A program made the translations under genes and the position numbers. Under the pieces are notes generated by a model. It ran no database searches. It was not told where the DNA came from and worked only from the letters and a program-made list of their open reading frames with translations. 64,000 nt of DNA from Aralia elata (Eukaryota > Streptophyta > Magnoliopsida > Apiales > Araliaceae): contig JAVJAP010000124.1 in the NCBI GenBank assembly GCA_034770075.1, forward strand, positions 83,965-147,964, written 5' to 3'. Shown piece after piece: positions 11,736-22,202 of this stretch (within the stretch, counting starts at the first letter, position 1; each line of letters begins with the position of its first letter).

Positions 11736-14640
11736 TGTAACGCCCCCGAAATCCGGGTCCTGCCTTCAAGCCCGGGTCCGGTGCGTCATGGTACTACCCA
11801 TATAACATAGTCTTACTACATGAATGTAATTATAATATTATTACAACATGTTCCATCTAATCCCAGGTACGAAGACCTTTAATAATACAACATTAAATAA
11901 TATTACAACATAGAATTTTAAATTCTTCTCCCTTTATATTTTTCTTACTCAATATCTTATCTGACATTACAAGTCCTCCTGCTCTAGCGGCAAAATTTTA
12001 GAATTTGCAAGAGTGAGCACTTAATTACCCAGCAAGTATAAGCAGTTGAATAAACAACAATCATGTATAGAATAATTTATCTGAAAACTTCAACAATTGA
12101 ACAATAATTGTAAAGCAGCTTAATAATCAGGAATAACATTTTTCTTTTTACTTTATACATCTTTCATGAGTAAACATAATCTTAAACTCGTCGACAGTTC
12201 AATTTCAAAACCTTTCTTCTTTAGTTTAGCACATAAGTGCTAATATTGGTCTAGCACGTTCTTGTATTTAACGTTTAACAATCACATCATTGCACGGGGT
12301 GCAACCTATATTGATAATTGCCCAATATAATTTGACTTGGCATGATCAACTATCACAATTTAAGAATTATTACAATTCATAACATTAACAATAAAATTCT
12401 GACTAAAATAACTCACAATTGAGTTAAACCGGATTAAATGGCAATAACTCCTTTTTCATAAATCATTTCACATAATACAATGAATTTCATATAAAAAATG
12501 AAATTCAACAATCTAAACGCACGTCATTGCACGGAGTGCACATATGAACAGAAGACTTGTACATAACAATAAACTTGCACAAGTTAAGGAACTCGCATCC
12601 AATACATAAGTTGAATGAAGTTAGGAAACTTGCCTTTAATGCTCATTTACCGTTTATGCTACATAGCTCTTCAAATAACCTACATATATCAATATGTAGA
12701 ACATACCAATTAGTCACTTAATGACACTCAAATTAGTTTATAGAAATTCTTATTCCATATTGCTCGCACATTATAGCTTTAATTAACACGATTAACTCCA
12801 AAACATCTCTCTGTATCGCGTCGTTCGGAAACGTTACGACCCTCATCATCATACATACTTATTGCTTTATAATAACCTATTACATATCTTATAATGTTCA
12901 TTTCATTTGAAACAAAATACTTTTTAAGTTCATTAACATTTTACACGGCGTTTCAACGTTCACACGGCACACGCTTAATTTGCTTCTTTTGCATATGCTT
13001 AACATGTTCATACACTTATTTAATTCATCATTGATTAATGCTAGGCATCATTATAATTCATAACGTTCATGTTTTAGAACTTAGAACAACATATTTTATA
13101 GTCAAAAGCATTACATGTTGCATACGTGCATGCTCGATGCCCTCCGATTACCTCCAAATGCACAACAGTCCTAAAGATGGCCAATTTTAAAATCATCCCG
13201 ACCACAAATCTCAAAACTTATTAAATTAAAGTTGTAGGTCTACTTTTTCTCGTTCTGAATCATCTTGAATCACCTCAATCCCAGTTTGTATGAGAAAGTT
13301 ATGCTCATTTTACTAAAGGACGTCAAAGTTATCCTGCACAGGCGCTCGCGCCCATGGCAGCGCGCCCGCGCCAAGCATCCGCATGGGCAGTGCGCCCGCA
13401 CCAAGTCCCTGCATCCCACACTCAGCTTTTCGCATTCTTGACATGTTTTTCTTCAAATCACCATAACTCCTCCTCTAGAAGTCCAATTGAGTCCATTTCG
13501 GACTCTATGGACTCCTAAGACATAGAGCTACAACATATCAAAAATTTACAGACACCCATTAACATTAACATGCCCAAATCCTTGACCAAATCTCAAGTTC
13601 ATACTCTGTTTTGGTGTTATTGACACATTTTACTAATTTCTTCGCCAAAACTTCGTTTTAGCTCCTTTTTACTCCATTCCATCTGTGTTAATTTCATAAC
13701 CTATGGAACTACAACACCATAACAACCAACACAAAAAATTGCTATACTGTCCTCTAAAAAGTCCAAAGTCCAAAGTTCCATATTTTTATCCAATGTTCAT
13801 CCTCCTTAAACATAGATACGGATTTCTTCCATTTTTGTTCCACTTTAGTATTATTAATGGCTTACATAATCTCTTAACAACATTATCAATCATCCATAAT
13901 GAACAACAATAACAACAACAACAACAAGAATCGCAACAAATACCAACCCATAAGCAAAAAGCTCTAGAACCATAAAAACTTGGAAAACCTTAATAAAATC
14001 AAATGGAAATGGATTTAGATTAATGGTTTACCTCTGTAAATCCTTTCTAGATATTAAGAAGACCAGCTAGGGCTTGGCTTGAGTTCTTCTTTTGTGCTTT
14101 GGTTCCTTCTTCCTTCACCCGTGCACCCACTTTCCTCTCTCTCTCTCTCTAGAACTTCTCTCTCTTGCTTCTTCTTCTTCTTCTTTGCTTTCGCAGATTG
14201 CTTGCTTGCTCTGTCTTACCCTCTCTATGCTTATTAGCAAGGAACTGAGGTTTAAAATGAAGTGAGGAAGAATGCAACGGATGGAAATGGTATGGAAGGG
14301 ATGAAGTGGGTTTGGCTCAACTGAGCCCTTCTTCTTCTTTACTCCTTCTTCCTTTACAACTATCTCTCTTTATTCTTAGCAAGGCACTAAACTTGAACTT
14401 GGAAGTGAGAAAGAAAGGAAATGGCATGGGAGGAATATGGCTTCGGGAGGATAAGGTGTTCACCCGAATGGGTTTCTCATCCAATAAGGAATGTTAGGCA
14501 ATAAGGGATTTCAAGGTATTGGGTGTTGCAATTGCCAACACCTTGTCGACTCCCTGTCAAGCTCTCATTAGCTAGTTCCAATACTTGGTAAATTTTGATT
14601 GGTGCAAAGCTTAATTGCCTCCCAATTTAAAACGCATATA

Positions 14641-15987
14641 TGTTTTCCTAAATCTATACTAGCAAAATATGCAAGTATACGCAGTCCATAAGTAATAAAG
14701 TGATAAGAGAGTGTCGAACCCACAAAGAATCATTTAATAATAATTACCAAATACTAACTCATAATCAAATTAATTTTATTTAAACAGTTCGATAAAGTTA
14801 TTGAATTTTTAAAATTAAAGTACTAAATTAACTAATCACTAACTACCAAGAATTGAATTCAGATAAAAAGGCTTAAGATTACAATTTCACTTATTGCTTC
14901 ACTTAGATCAATACACTTCATGTTAAGTTATGCTAACTATTTCGAATTGTTAATCGAGAACTCATCAATATTTCTGACCATCTCCCGATATATCATAAAC
15001 AAATCAACTTAAATCCACAGATGATAGAATTAAGGTGAACACCCTAGTTAACTAATTCACTATATCCCTATGTGAATTATATTTAAAAAGAATTTAAAGC
15101 ACATGTTCCCTATCAGATTACATGCGACGTAAAGGTATATCCCTATCCTAAACACAAATCATGAATTCCATCACCATGCAGAAAACACAATCACATGTTA
15201 TTATAAACAGATCTACATCTATACTTCATCTCTCGAGTTCATATAGATTATCACGGTAATTGTTGTTCAGACAATTAAGCAATTCATCACAAATCATAAT
15301 AGACAATCTAATAATAATCAACAATAATTAACAAGGAAATATATCAATAAAAGCTACGCAATAAATTCCATTATAATCTTAAAATAGAAATTAGTTCATA
15401 ATTGAATTAAAATCCATAATCCACAATTGATAAAGCATTCAAGAATACAAAATAAGAGGTAGAGACGAGAATAGAATTTGTAGACGTAATTCTTGAGTCT
15501 CTCATTCAGCTCCTTCATTGAATCCTTTGTTCTCTTGCAATTTCTTCAAGCCTCCATCTCTTTTTCCCAAACTAGGGTTAGCAAAAAGTAGCAAGATCTC
15601 CTTATTTTTTGCCTCCATATCATGTATTTATAGGTTACAAGTTCAATTTCTAAGCTTAGGATCCTCTTTGGCATAGAAATCCTTTTCCAAAAATACTTCT
15701 CAAACTCTCGCTAGCCAATTTTGATCATGGGCGTACGTACGCTGGTTTTGCGAAGGATTTGGGCGTACGTATGCCGGTCTAGGACACCGTAATTATAAAA
15801 ATACTATTCTACTGATTTTAAATGATTTTTTAATTCTTTTCTTTTTCAAAATGACTTATATGCCCCTCCAGCTCCATCCTACAATAAATAAACATAAAAA
15901 TAAATAAAACAGCCCTAAAAATTACTTAAAGATAACAATTATTAAACCTAAAAATACCCGATTCGTAGGTATAAAACTCACTTATCA
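14641..15987 (-). mobile_element. 3' LTR of non-autonomous element
   Basis: Plus-strand ends are TGTTTTCC at 14641 and CTTATCA at 15987 (minus: TGATAAGTG...). A minus-strand TATA-like box (CTATAAATAC) is at 15624-15633. The palindromic word GGGCGTACGTACGC occurs near 15729, with a one-base variant repeat near 15760. By eye the two LTRs differ by only a few percent over most of their length, but by 10 of the first 60 plus-strand positions. Confidence 0.88.
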
Positions 15988-16006
15988 AATACTCCCAAAC
16001 TTAAAC
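15988..16006 (-). promoter_or_regulatory. Polypurine tract of non-autonomous element
   Basis: Minus strand reads GTTTAAGTTTGGGAGTATT immediately before the LTR start TGATAAGTG, the standard Athila/Tat arrangement. Confidence 0.7.
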
Positions 16007-16436
16007 AATTGCTTGTCCTCAAGCAAAACACTAAGAACACAAAAATAACTCTAACACCCAATTACTCAAGCAATGAATTAATACGAAATTGATATATGGC
16101 TTCAAGGATTTCTTCTAATGATAACTCAAGAAAATTTTTCGAAAATATGCAAAGTCTAAAATTTCCACCTAATCATCAGTTTCACAACTACTCATGATCC
16201 TTTAAGTGCGTGTGTGCATCCAAATGCTCAAACTAGTCATGAATTACATAAGATCATATAAACAAATACTAATAAAAGATTTTCAAAATCAACTCTAAAA
16301 ACCTGCTTATCACATCAATATCCGCTAATAAAGACAAAACATAAATTTAATAGACCAAAAGGATATTTCATACATTTAAGCACACTTGAACCCTTCCCAA
16401 GTATTTCAAAAATATCTTCTTTTTTTTCCTTTTTAG

Positions 16437-16590
16437 TGAGTGCATTTTATGCTCCATCTCACTTTTTTTTGAACGAGTGCGTTTTACGCTCCATCTCGCT
16501 TTCTCTCTCCCGCGAGTGCATTTTACGCTCCTTCTCGTGCCTATATTTATGGGTGAGTGCGTTTTACACTCCATCTCAACCCACCACATG
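16437..16590 (-). repeat. 3' UTR hairpin-repeat module, four copies
   Basis: Plus-strand units GAGTGCGTTTTACGCTC (with variants) start at 16437, 16475, 16514 and 16555, a period of 38-41 bp, each followed by CATCTC or CTTCTC. On the minus strand the block starts CATGTGGTGGGTTGAG at 16590, the same as at 10292 in the Athila-like element. A 73-residue open frame (16368-16589, minus) covers it and is rich in Lys, Arg and Cys; whether it is translated is unknown. Confidence 0.85.
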
Positions 16591-17350
16591 ATTCATCATT
16601 CTAACTCAGGAAGGTTTCACAATTTTCAAAATTTTCAATAACGCAAGATTTCCCTCAAACTTATGTTAATGCTTAAATTTCGCTTTGAATGATGCTTAAA
16701 TAAGTTTATAAAGTTTCAATGATATATTTCACAAGAATTTAACCAAAAAGAATTACATGTCACAACTAGCTAAACAGATGGATATGTGCTATGAAGTTCA
16801 AAAAGATCACAAACAGTGTAAAACCGACTCATAAGTCAAAATATAAACTAAGCATGCTTCTCAACTTCACAAGAATTACAAAAGAAAAATAATTAAACCA
16901 TTTTTTCCTTATGCTTGTCCATAATCAAATTCAAATCAAATCATTGCTCACCTATCCTAAAAACATACTAACTAAAATGCAAATCTAACTAAATTCAAAT
17001 ACCAAATAAATAAACAAACACAAGAACACACCCCCAAACTTAAACTAGACATTGTCCTCAATGGCTAAGATAAGAAAAAAGTAAAGCAAAGAACTTCCTT
17101 GAGAAACGTGTTATTTGACCAAGTCAGCGTCCTCCTTGTCTGCTAAGTCTGAAGAATAGGCTATGCACATTGGAATGAGTAAGGCACTGCACTTGAATTG
17201 GACTTGAATAACCTTAAAACACATTAGAAGCAAATTTATTAACTACTATGAAACCTAATAAAATAAATAACAACTAAAAATTAAAATTAAACTTGGATTG
17301 CCTCCTAAGAAGCGCTTGTTTTAAAGTTGTCAGCCTGACTTCTTCACTTT

Positions 17351-18479
17351 CTATCCAATTCCTCTACGAAAATTGAGGAACCCTCCATCCATTGATAACC
17401 ATGTAACATTTGAGGGTTTTGCTGCAGTAGAGGCCCTTATATCAAGTTCACCTAGCTTGTTACTTTGGGATAAAATTTTATTTATAAACTTCAAATAGCT
17501 AGGTTCTTGGTCCATTGTGTCTGTGAACAGAATGTTGAATTGAAGCTTTTCAAACACAATAAGATCATTGACTATCTTCTCATGGACCCCTTATTCGTCC
17601 CACCATGGTTCCAAATGTATTTTAGCTCTAATGTCACATCGAGTTTTGCCTAAGACATGACTACCAATTGGGCATGGGATTGCAAAACCACCAGGATCCT
17701 TAAGCTTTAATGGAGAAGGTACATGGGGCACTAACAAAATTGACTCATCAGCATTGGAACAAAAGGCTAGACCTTCCTCGGCTGTATTTTCCTGATCCTC
17801 ACTTGTCTCCTCCATATCAGAATCATCGTCAATTAGCACGTCCGGTTGAAGCTTTGGTTTCATAACGGTAGACACCTCCATATTCGAATTTTCACAAATT
17901 AGCTCGGGCACTCTATCAGTTTCAAGAACCAAGTTACTTGACAATTCACCTTGATGGCGATTGTTAATGGCATTTAAAATCTATTCTACGTGGTTCTCAA
18001 TATTCCGTGCCGAAATCTCCTGACTTTTCCTACTCTCCTCATTCGAAGCTATGATCTTGGACAAAGTTCCTCTAAGCTTGACATTTTTCTTCTTGAGTAG
18101 GAGCTTGATCTTGAAATTCTGGAGTATATAAGTGGCTTGGAGCTAAGGTTTGGATTTGATTGTTATCGCTCCATGAAGAATTCGGGTAATACCCTAAATC
18201 CTGATGATAATTGTTAGAATAGGCATAATCATTGGGGTAATCGCCGAAGTTGCCACCACACTGCATGCACTCAAAACTGATGGCGCATTGATGAGTCGGA
18301 TGATTTTCAGCACAATAATCACAAATAATCATTACACTTTGAATACGTTGTGCTGCAAAAGCGTCAATCTTACTCGAAAGTATCTCAATCTGTGCTGACA
18401 ATTTTTCGAGTTCATAAATCCCTGCCACTCTTAGCTGAGTCATTCTCGTATAAGGCCACTGACAGTCATAAGAAGCCAA
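17351..18479 (-). pseudogene. gag: Gag C-terminal and protease-like remnant
   Basis: Read leftward from 18479: a proline/tyrosine-poor Gag tail, then a zinc knuckle CDYCAENHPTHQC (CX2CX3HX4C), then, after a frame change near 18100, a stretch of the type SRKSQEISARNIENHVE and an acidic linker. A protease-like segment DPGGFAIPCPIGS to CDIRAKIHLEP follows, in which one Asp survives but the usual small-residue active-site triplet is altered. Last comes FEKLQFNILFTDTMDQEPSYLKFINKILS to a stop at 17351. In Athila-type Gag-Pol the LHINIP-like segment normally lies before the protease; here it lies after it, which suggests rearrangement. The capsid region is missing. The protein would not be functional. 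Confidence 0.7.
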
Positions 18480-18594
18480 GGTTTACCTAAAAAAATAATA
18501 AAACAGAAAAAGAAATAAATAAAAATAAAACTAAAACGTTTAAATTAAGATTAATTTGATTGAAATTAATATTGGTAAAAATTATTAACTTAAT

Positions 18595-18612
18595 TCCCCA
18601 GCAGCGGCGCCA
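18595..18612 (-). promoter_or_regulatory. Primer-binding site of non-autonomous element
   Basis: Minus strand TGGCGCCGCTGCTGGGGA, eight bases from the LTR end. The TGGCGCC start is the class of tRNA-complementary site usual in Athila-type elements (tRNA-Asp is often cited). It fixes the element's orientation as minus. Confidence 0.85.
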
Positions 18613-18620
18613 AAAACTTA

Positions 18621-19964
18621 TTTTTGCCAAAATTTATACTAGCAAAATACGCAAGTGTACACAGTCCACGTGTAATAAAGTAATGAGAGAGTGTCGAACC
18701 CACGAAGAATTATTTAATACTAATTACCAAATACTAACTCATAATCAAATTAAGTTTATTTAAACAGTTCGATAAAGTTATTGAATTTTTGAAATTAAAG
18801 TACTAAATTAACTAATCACTAACTACCAAGAATTGAATTCAGATAAAAAGACTTAAGATTATAATTTCATTTATGCTTCACTTAGATCAATACACTTCCT
18901 GTTAAGTTATGTTAACTATTCTGGATTGTTAATCGAGAATTCATCAATATTTATGACAATCTTTCGATATATCATAAACAAATCAACTTAAATCCACATA
19001 TGATAGAATTAACGTGAACACCCTAGTTAACTAATTCATTATATCCCTATGTGAATTATAATTAAAAAGGATGTAAAGCACAGCTTTCCTATCAGATTAC
19101 ATGCGACGTAAAGGTATATCCATATCCTAAACACAAATCATGAATTCCATCACCATGTAGAAAATACAATCACATGTTATTATGATTAGATCTACATCTA
19201 TACTTCATCTCCCGAGTTCATATAGATTATCACGTTATTGTTGATCAAACAATTAAGCAATTCATCACAAATCATAATAGACAATCCAATAATAATCAAC
19301 AATAATTAACAAGGAAGCATATCAATAAAAGTTACGCAATAAATTCCATTATAATCTTATAATAGAAATTAGTTCATAGTTGAATTAAAACCTATAATTC
19401 ACAATTGATAAAGCATTCAAGGATACCAAATAAGAGGTAGAGAAGAGAATAGAATTTGTAGACGTAATTCTTGAGTCTCTCATTCAGCTCCTTCATTGAA
19501 TCCTTTGTGCTCTTGCAATTGCTTCAAGCCTCCATCTCTTTCTCCCAAACTAGGGTTAGCAAAAAGTAGCACGATCTCCTTATTATATGCCTCATATCAT
19601 GTATTTATAGGTTACAAGTCAAATTTATAAGCTTAGGATCCTCTTTGGCTTAGAAATCCTTTTCCAAAAATACTTCTCAAACTCTCGCTGGCCAATTCTG
19701 ATCATGGGCGTACGTACGCTGGTTTTGTGAAGGATTTGGGCGTACGTACGCCGGTCTAGGACATCGTAATTATAAAAATACCATTCTGCTGATTTTAAAT
19801 GATTTTTTAATTCTTTTCTTTTTCAAAATGACTTATATGCCCCTCGAGCTCCATCCTACAATAAATAAATATAAGAACAAATAAAACAACCCTAAAAATT
19901 ACTTAAAGATAATAATTATTAAACCTAAAAATACCCGATTCGTAGGTATAAAACTCACTCATCA
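18621..19964 (-). mobile_element. 5' LTR of non-autonomous element
   Basis: Plus-strand ends TTTTTGCC at 18621 (degenerate against TGTTTTCC in the partner) and CTCATCA at 19964. A minus-strand TATA-like box is at 19601-19609. The two GGGCGTACGTACGC-type palindromes are intact here (near 19707 and 19739). Confidence 0.88.
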
Positions 19965-20705
19965 ATATACACCAAAAATATATCTGAATACTCTCACTTT
20001 GGTACTAAATTTGCTCAATATCTCTATCCATAATTAAAATGGGTATTACCATAAAATATTGGAATGGGTAAAGATAATAAATACGGAATTTGTCCATTTA
20101 TTCGGAACACCCATATTAAATATTTTGGGCACTAATTAAATCACGACTGGGCTCAAATAAAATTTTTAACACTTGGAAAAATTATTTTTATTCGCGTACT
20201 TGCTTTAACGAAATTAATAAAAATCGAAAAAGATGTAAAAAATATTTTTGGCATGAATATTGACACACGAATAGTAACCTATGAATGGTGTGACGTGAAT
20301 AGTGATTTAGCGGTATTATGCGAAATTAATTAATTCGCTCGTGCGAAACTACAACACTTAAAATCTATTCATTCACATACTCAAGGTTATAATACAACAT
20401 TTAAATGCTTAACATAGAATAATATTAATAAAAATCCATTTTATTCAATAATATTCTCAAACTAGAATTACCAAGCTACCCGCGATTCATGATCGTCACG
20501 ATAGTTAACTATTAACTCTTTCGTTCCAAATATATGTATATATTTCATATTGATATATACATATTAAGCTCACCACAAAACTCACATAAATATATATAAC
20601 ACATATATATTTTTACATTCAAACCTTACACGTCTCATAATAAGAATTATTCTTTATTAAAATCTTATTATAATTTATCCCGAAATTCCAGGTTGTCACA
20701 ATAAT

Positions 20706-21072
20706 CTAAGGCGAGTCGGGTAGCAGAGCTTGTTGTTACCTAGGGCTGTTAGTTTTATTGAAGGATAAATATTGTCATACTTGATTATTTCATTATTGTG
20801 AAAAAACGATACTGAACTGAAGAACGGAAATCTTTAATTCATTGGTTATTTTTATTAATTATTTTTAGTTTACATTAGTTAGTTAAACTCAATTCAAACC
20901 CACCCCCCCCCCCCAATTTATATTTATTGTTATTTTGATTTGGAAAATATTAGAATAAATTTAAGACAACATCACTCTCTATGCGATCGACCCTTGCTTA
21001 TCACTATACTGATTTCTGAGTTAGTAGAATAGAAGTAAAGATTTTATTTTGGAATATAAATGACAACTACCA
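20706..21072 (+). mobile_element. 3' LTR of Athila-like element, right part
   Basis: Continues the LTR interrupted at 11735. It contains the segment ATGCGATCGACCCTTGCTTA and ends GACAACTACCA at 21072, the usual terminal form of Athila/Tat LTRs. A C-homopolymer lies near 20902-20915. Confidence 0.65.
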
Positions 21073-21897
21073 ATATATTTGTAAGGTATAATTCATTCTA
21101 CTGAAAATTATAATGAATTTTTGTAGTGGTAATTTGTATATTGTTGATAATGGTTAGGCTATTTTCGACGGAATTCCTGACAGAATTTTTGTTAGAACTG
21201 TTAATTACAAAATCTATGGGCTCTGCTTTATTTTATTTATGTATTTTAATTAGTTTCTAATATTGAAATAAACTAAGTAGCATTTACTTAGTTTCGCACT
21301 ACTAAAAAAAATAAAATAATATTATAACATAAACTAAATTTAAATAATATAATATAAGATAATAAAATATAAGATAATAAAAATCAAAATAACGTAATTA
21401 AGATAAGATAAGATAAAATAAAATAATTTAATAATATAATATAATACAAAATAAAATAAATTTAAATTTAAATTTAAGAAATATTAAATAAAATAATATA
21501 ATATAATAGCATATAAATAAAATATAATAAATTAAGCAAACAAATGAATTAATATAATATAATATAATAGAAAATAATTTAAAGAATTGCAATTACTTAA
21601 AAAATTAATTAATATAATATAAAATAAATTAATTTAAAAAATAATAAAATATAAAATACAATTAAATTATTAAATTATCATAAAAATAATATTGAATTAA
21701 AAAATTAATAATATAATATTAAATAAAAATAAAATTAATCAATTAAATTAAATAAAAATAATATATTATAATAAAATATTTTAGAGTAATATCATAAAAT
21801 AAAATAAAAAATAAATTAAAAAAATCAATTAAAAAATATAATAAAATAATATTGGTATAATATACTAAAATAAAATTAAATAAAATATAAACCTGTT

Positions 21898-22115
21898 CGA
21901 AGTAGCTTTTACTTAGTTTCTCATTGGTAAAATAAACTAAGTAACATTTGCTTAGTTTTCCACAACTAAAATAAATTGAATACTTGTGCATGTAGTATAC
22001 TTAAAAGCTTATAAACCCATTCGAAGTAACATTTACTTAATTTTTCCTTAAACTAAGTAGCATTTGCTTAGCTTTTCATAATTAAAATAAATTGAATACT
22101 TGTGCATGTAGTATA
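21898..22115. repeat. Diverged ~120-bp direct duplication with palindromes
   Basis: Two copies start CGAAGTA near 21898 and 22020 and share AAACTAAGTARCATTTGCTTAG and TTGAATACTTGTGCATGTAG. A perfect 10-bp-arm palindrome (AAACTAAGTA, 5-nt loop, TACTTAGTTT) stands upstream at 21270-21294, so the motif brackets the AT-rich block. Confidence 0.7.
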
Positions 22116-22140
22116 GTTTGTAGCTTCGAAATCCATTTAA

Positions 22141-22196
22141 CATTCACTCATTAGGAGTGAATGTCGAATAGTCCCCAGTCTGGGACTGTTATTCGA
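22141..22196. repeat. Two adjacent hairpins
   Basis: Hairpin 1 has perfect 8-bp arms CATTCACT (22141) and AGTGAATG (22156). Hairpin 2 has TCGAATA + GTCCC (22164-22175) against GGGAC + TATTCGA (22182-22196) with a 3-nt bulge. They end just before the Sirevirus TSD. Confidence 0.7.
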
Positions 22197-22202
22197 TGTT
22201 AT

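Larger units (their letters stand above)
14641..19964 (-). mobile_element. Non-autonomous Athila/Tat-like Ty3 element, complete
   Basis: Two LTRs of 1347 and 1344 bp flank a 2.6 kb internal region. The 5-bp duplication ATATA lies at 14636-14640 and 19965-19969. On the minus strand there is a primer-binding site next to the right LTR, a Gag C-terminal remnant, a protease-like remnant, a 3' region with the hairpin-repeat module, and a polypurine tract next to the left LTR. No RT, RNase H, integrase or capsid region is seen. It is inserted in the solo chromovirus LTR. Such an element could only have moved with proteins from a relative; the Athila-like element in this window shares its 3' repeat module. 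Confidence 0.88.
11736..20700 (-). mobile_element. Solo LTR of Ty3 chromovirus, split by nested element
   Basis: Minus strand: starts TGTGACAACCTGGAATTTCG at 20700 and ends ATTTCGGGGGCGTTACA at 11736, the typical ends of a long chromovirus LTR. It is flanked by a perfect 5-bp duplication, ATAAT at 11731-11735 and 20701-20705. Removing the nested element (14641-19964 plus one ATATA copy) leaves about 3.6 kb with no gag or pol homology and no internal second LTR, so it is read as a solo LTR. It contains a GC-rich stretch at 13340-13410 (GCGCCC words) and CT-rich tracts near 14130-14190. Open frames at 13703-13912 and 14306-14497 are not recognisable proteins. Confidence 0.75.
6962..21072 (+). 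mobile_element. 5'-truncated Athila-like Ty3 element
   Basis: The order is RT, RNase H, integrase, a long 3' untranslated region, polypurine tract and one LTR, all plus strand. Sequence upstream of RT (5' LTR, gag, protease) is absent: the element begins at 6962, abutting an LTR of another family. The LTR is interrupted between 11736 and 20700 by a later insertion. RT and integrase sequence style and the AAGTGTGGGGAAATT tract before TGATAAGTG are typical of Athila/Tat elements. The element's own left TSD cannot be recovered. Confidence 0.8.
21073..22202. other. AT-rich spacer without genes
   Basis: No gene is recognisable. It holds a very AT-rich block (about 21295-21890, built of AATAAAATAATATAAT-like words), perfect and imperfect palindromes of the AAACTAAGTA type, a diverged ~120-bp direct duplication, and two hairpins at 22141-22196. 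It was the insertion host of the Sirevirus-like element, whose TSD GTTAT ends at 22202. Confidence 0.7.

Noticed and set aside
13703..14497. Two 60-70-codon open frames as possible host genes
   Set aside because: They lie inside the solo LTR, are short and show no recognisable domain.
18595..18612. tRNA gene suggested by the TGGCGCC segment and other primer-site words
   Set aside because: Only 12-18 bases match; these are primer-binding sites beside LTRs, not tRNA genes.
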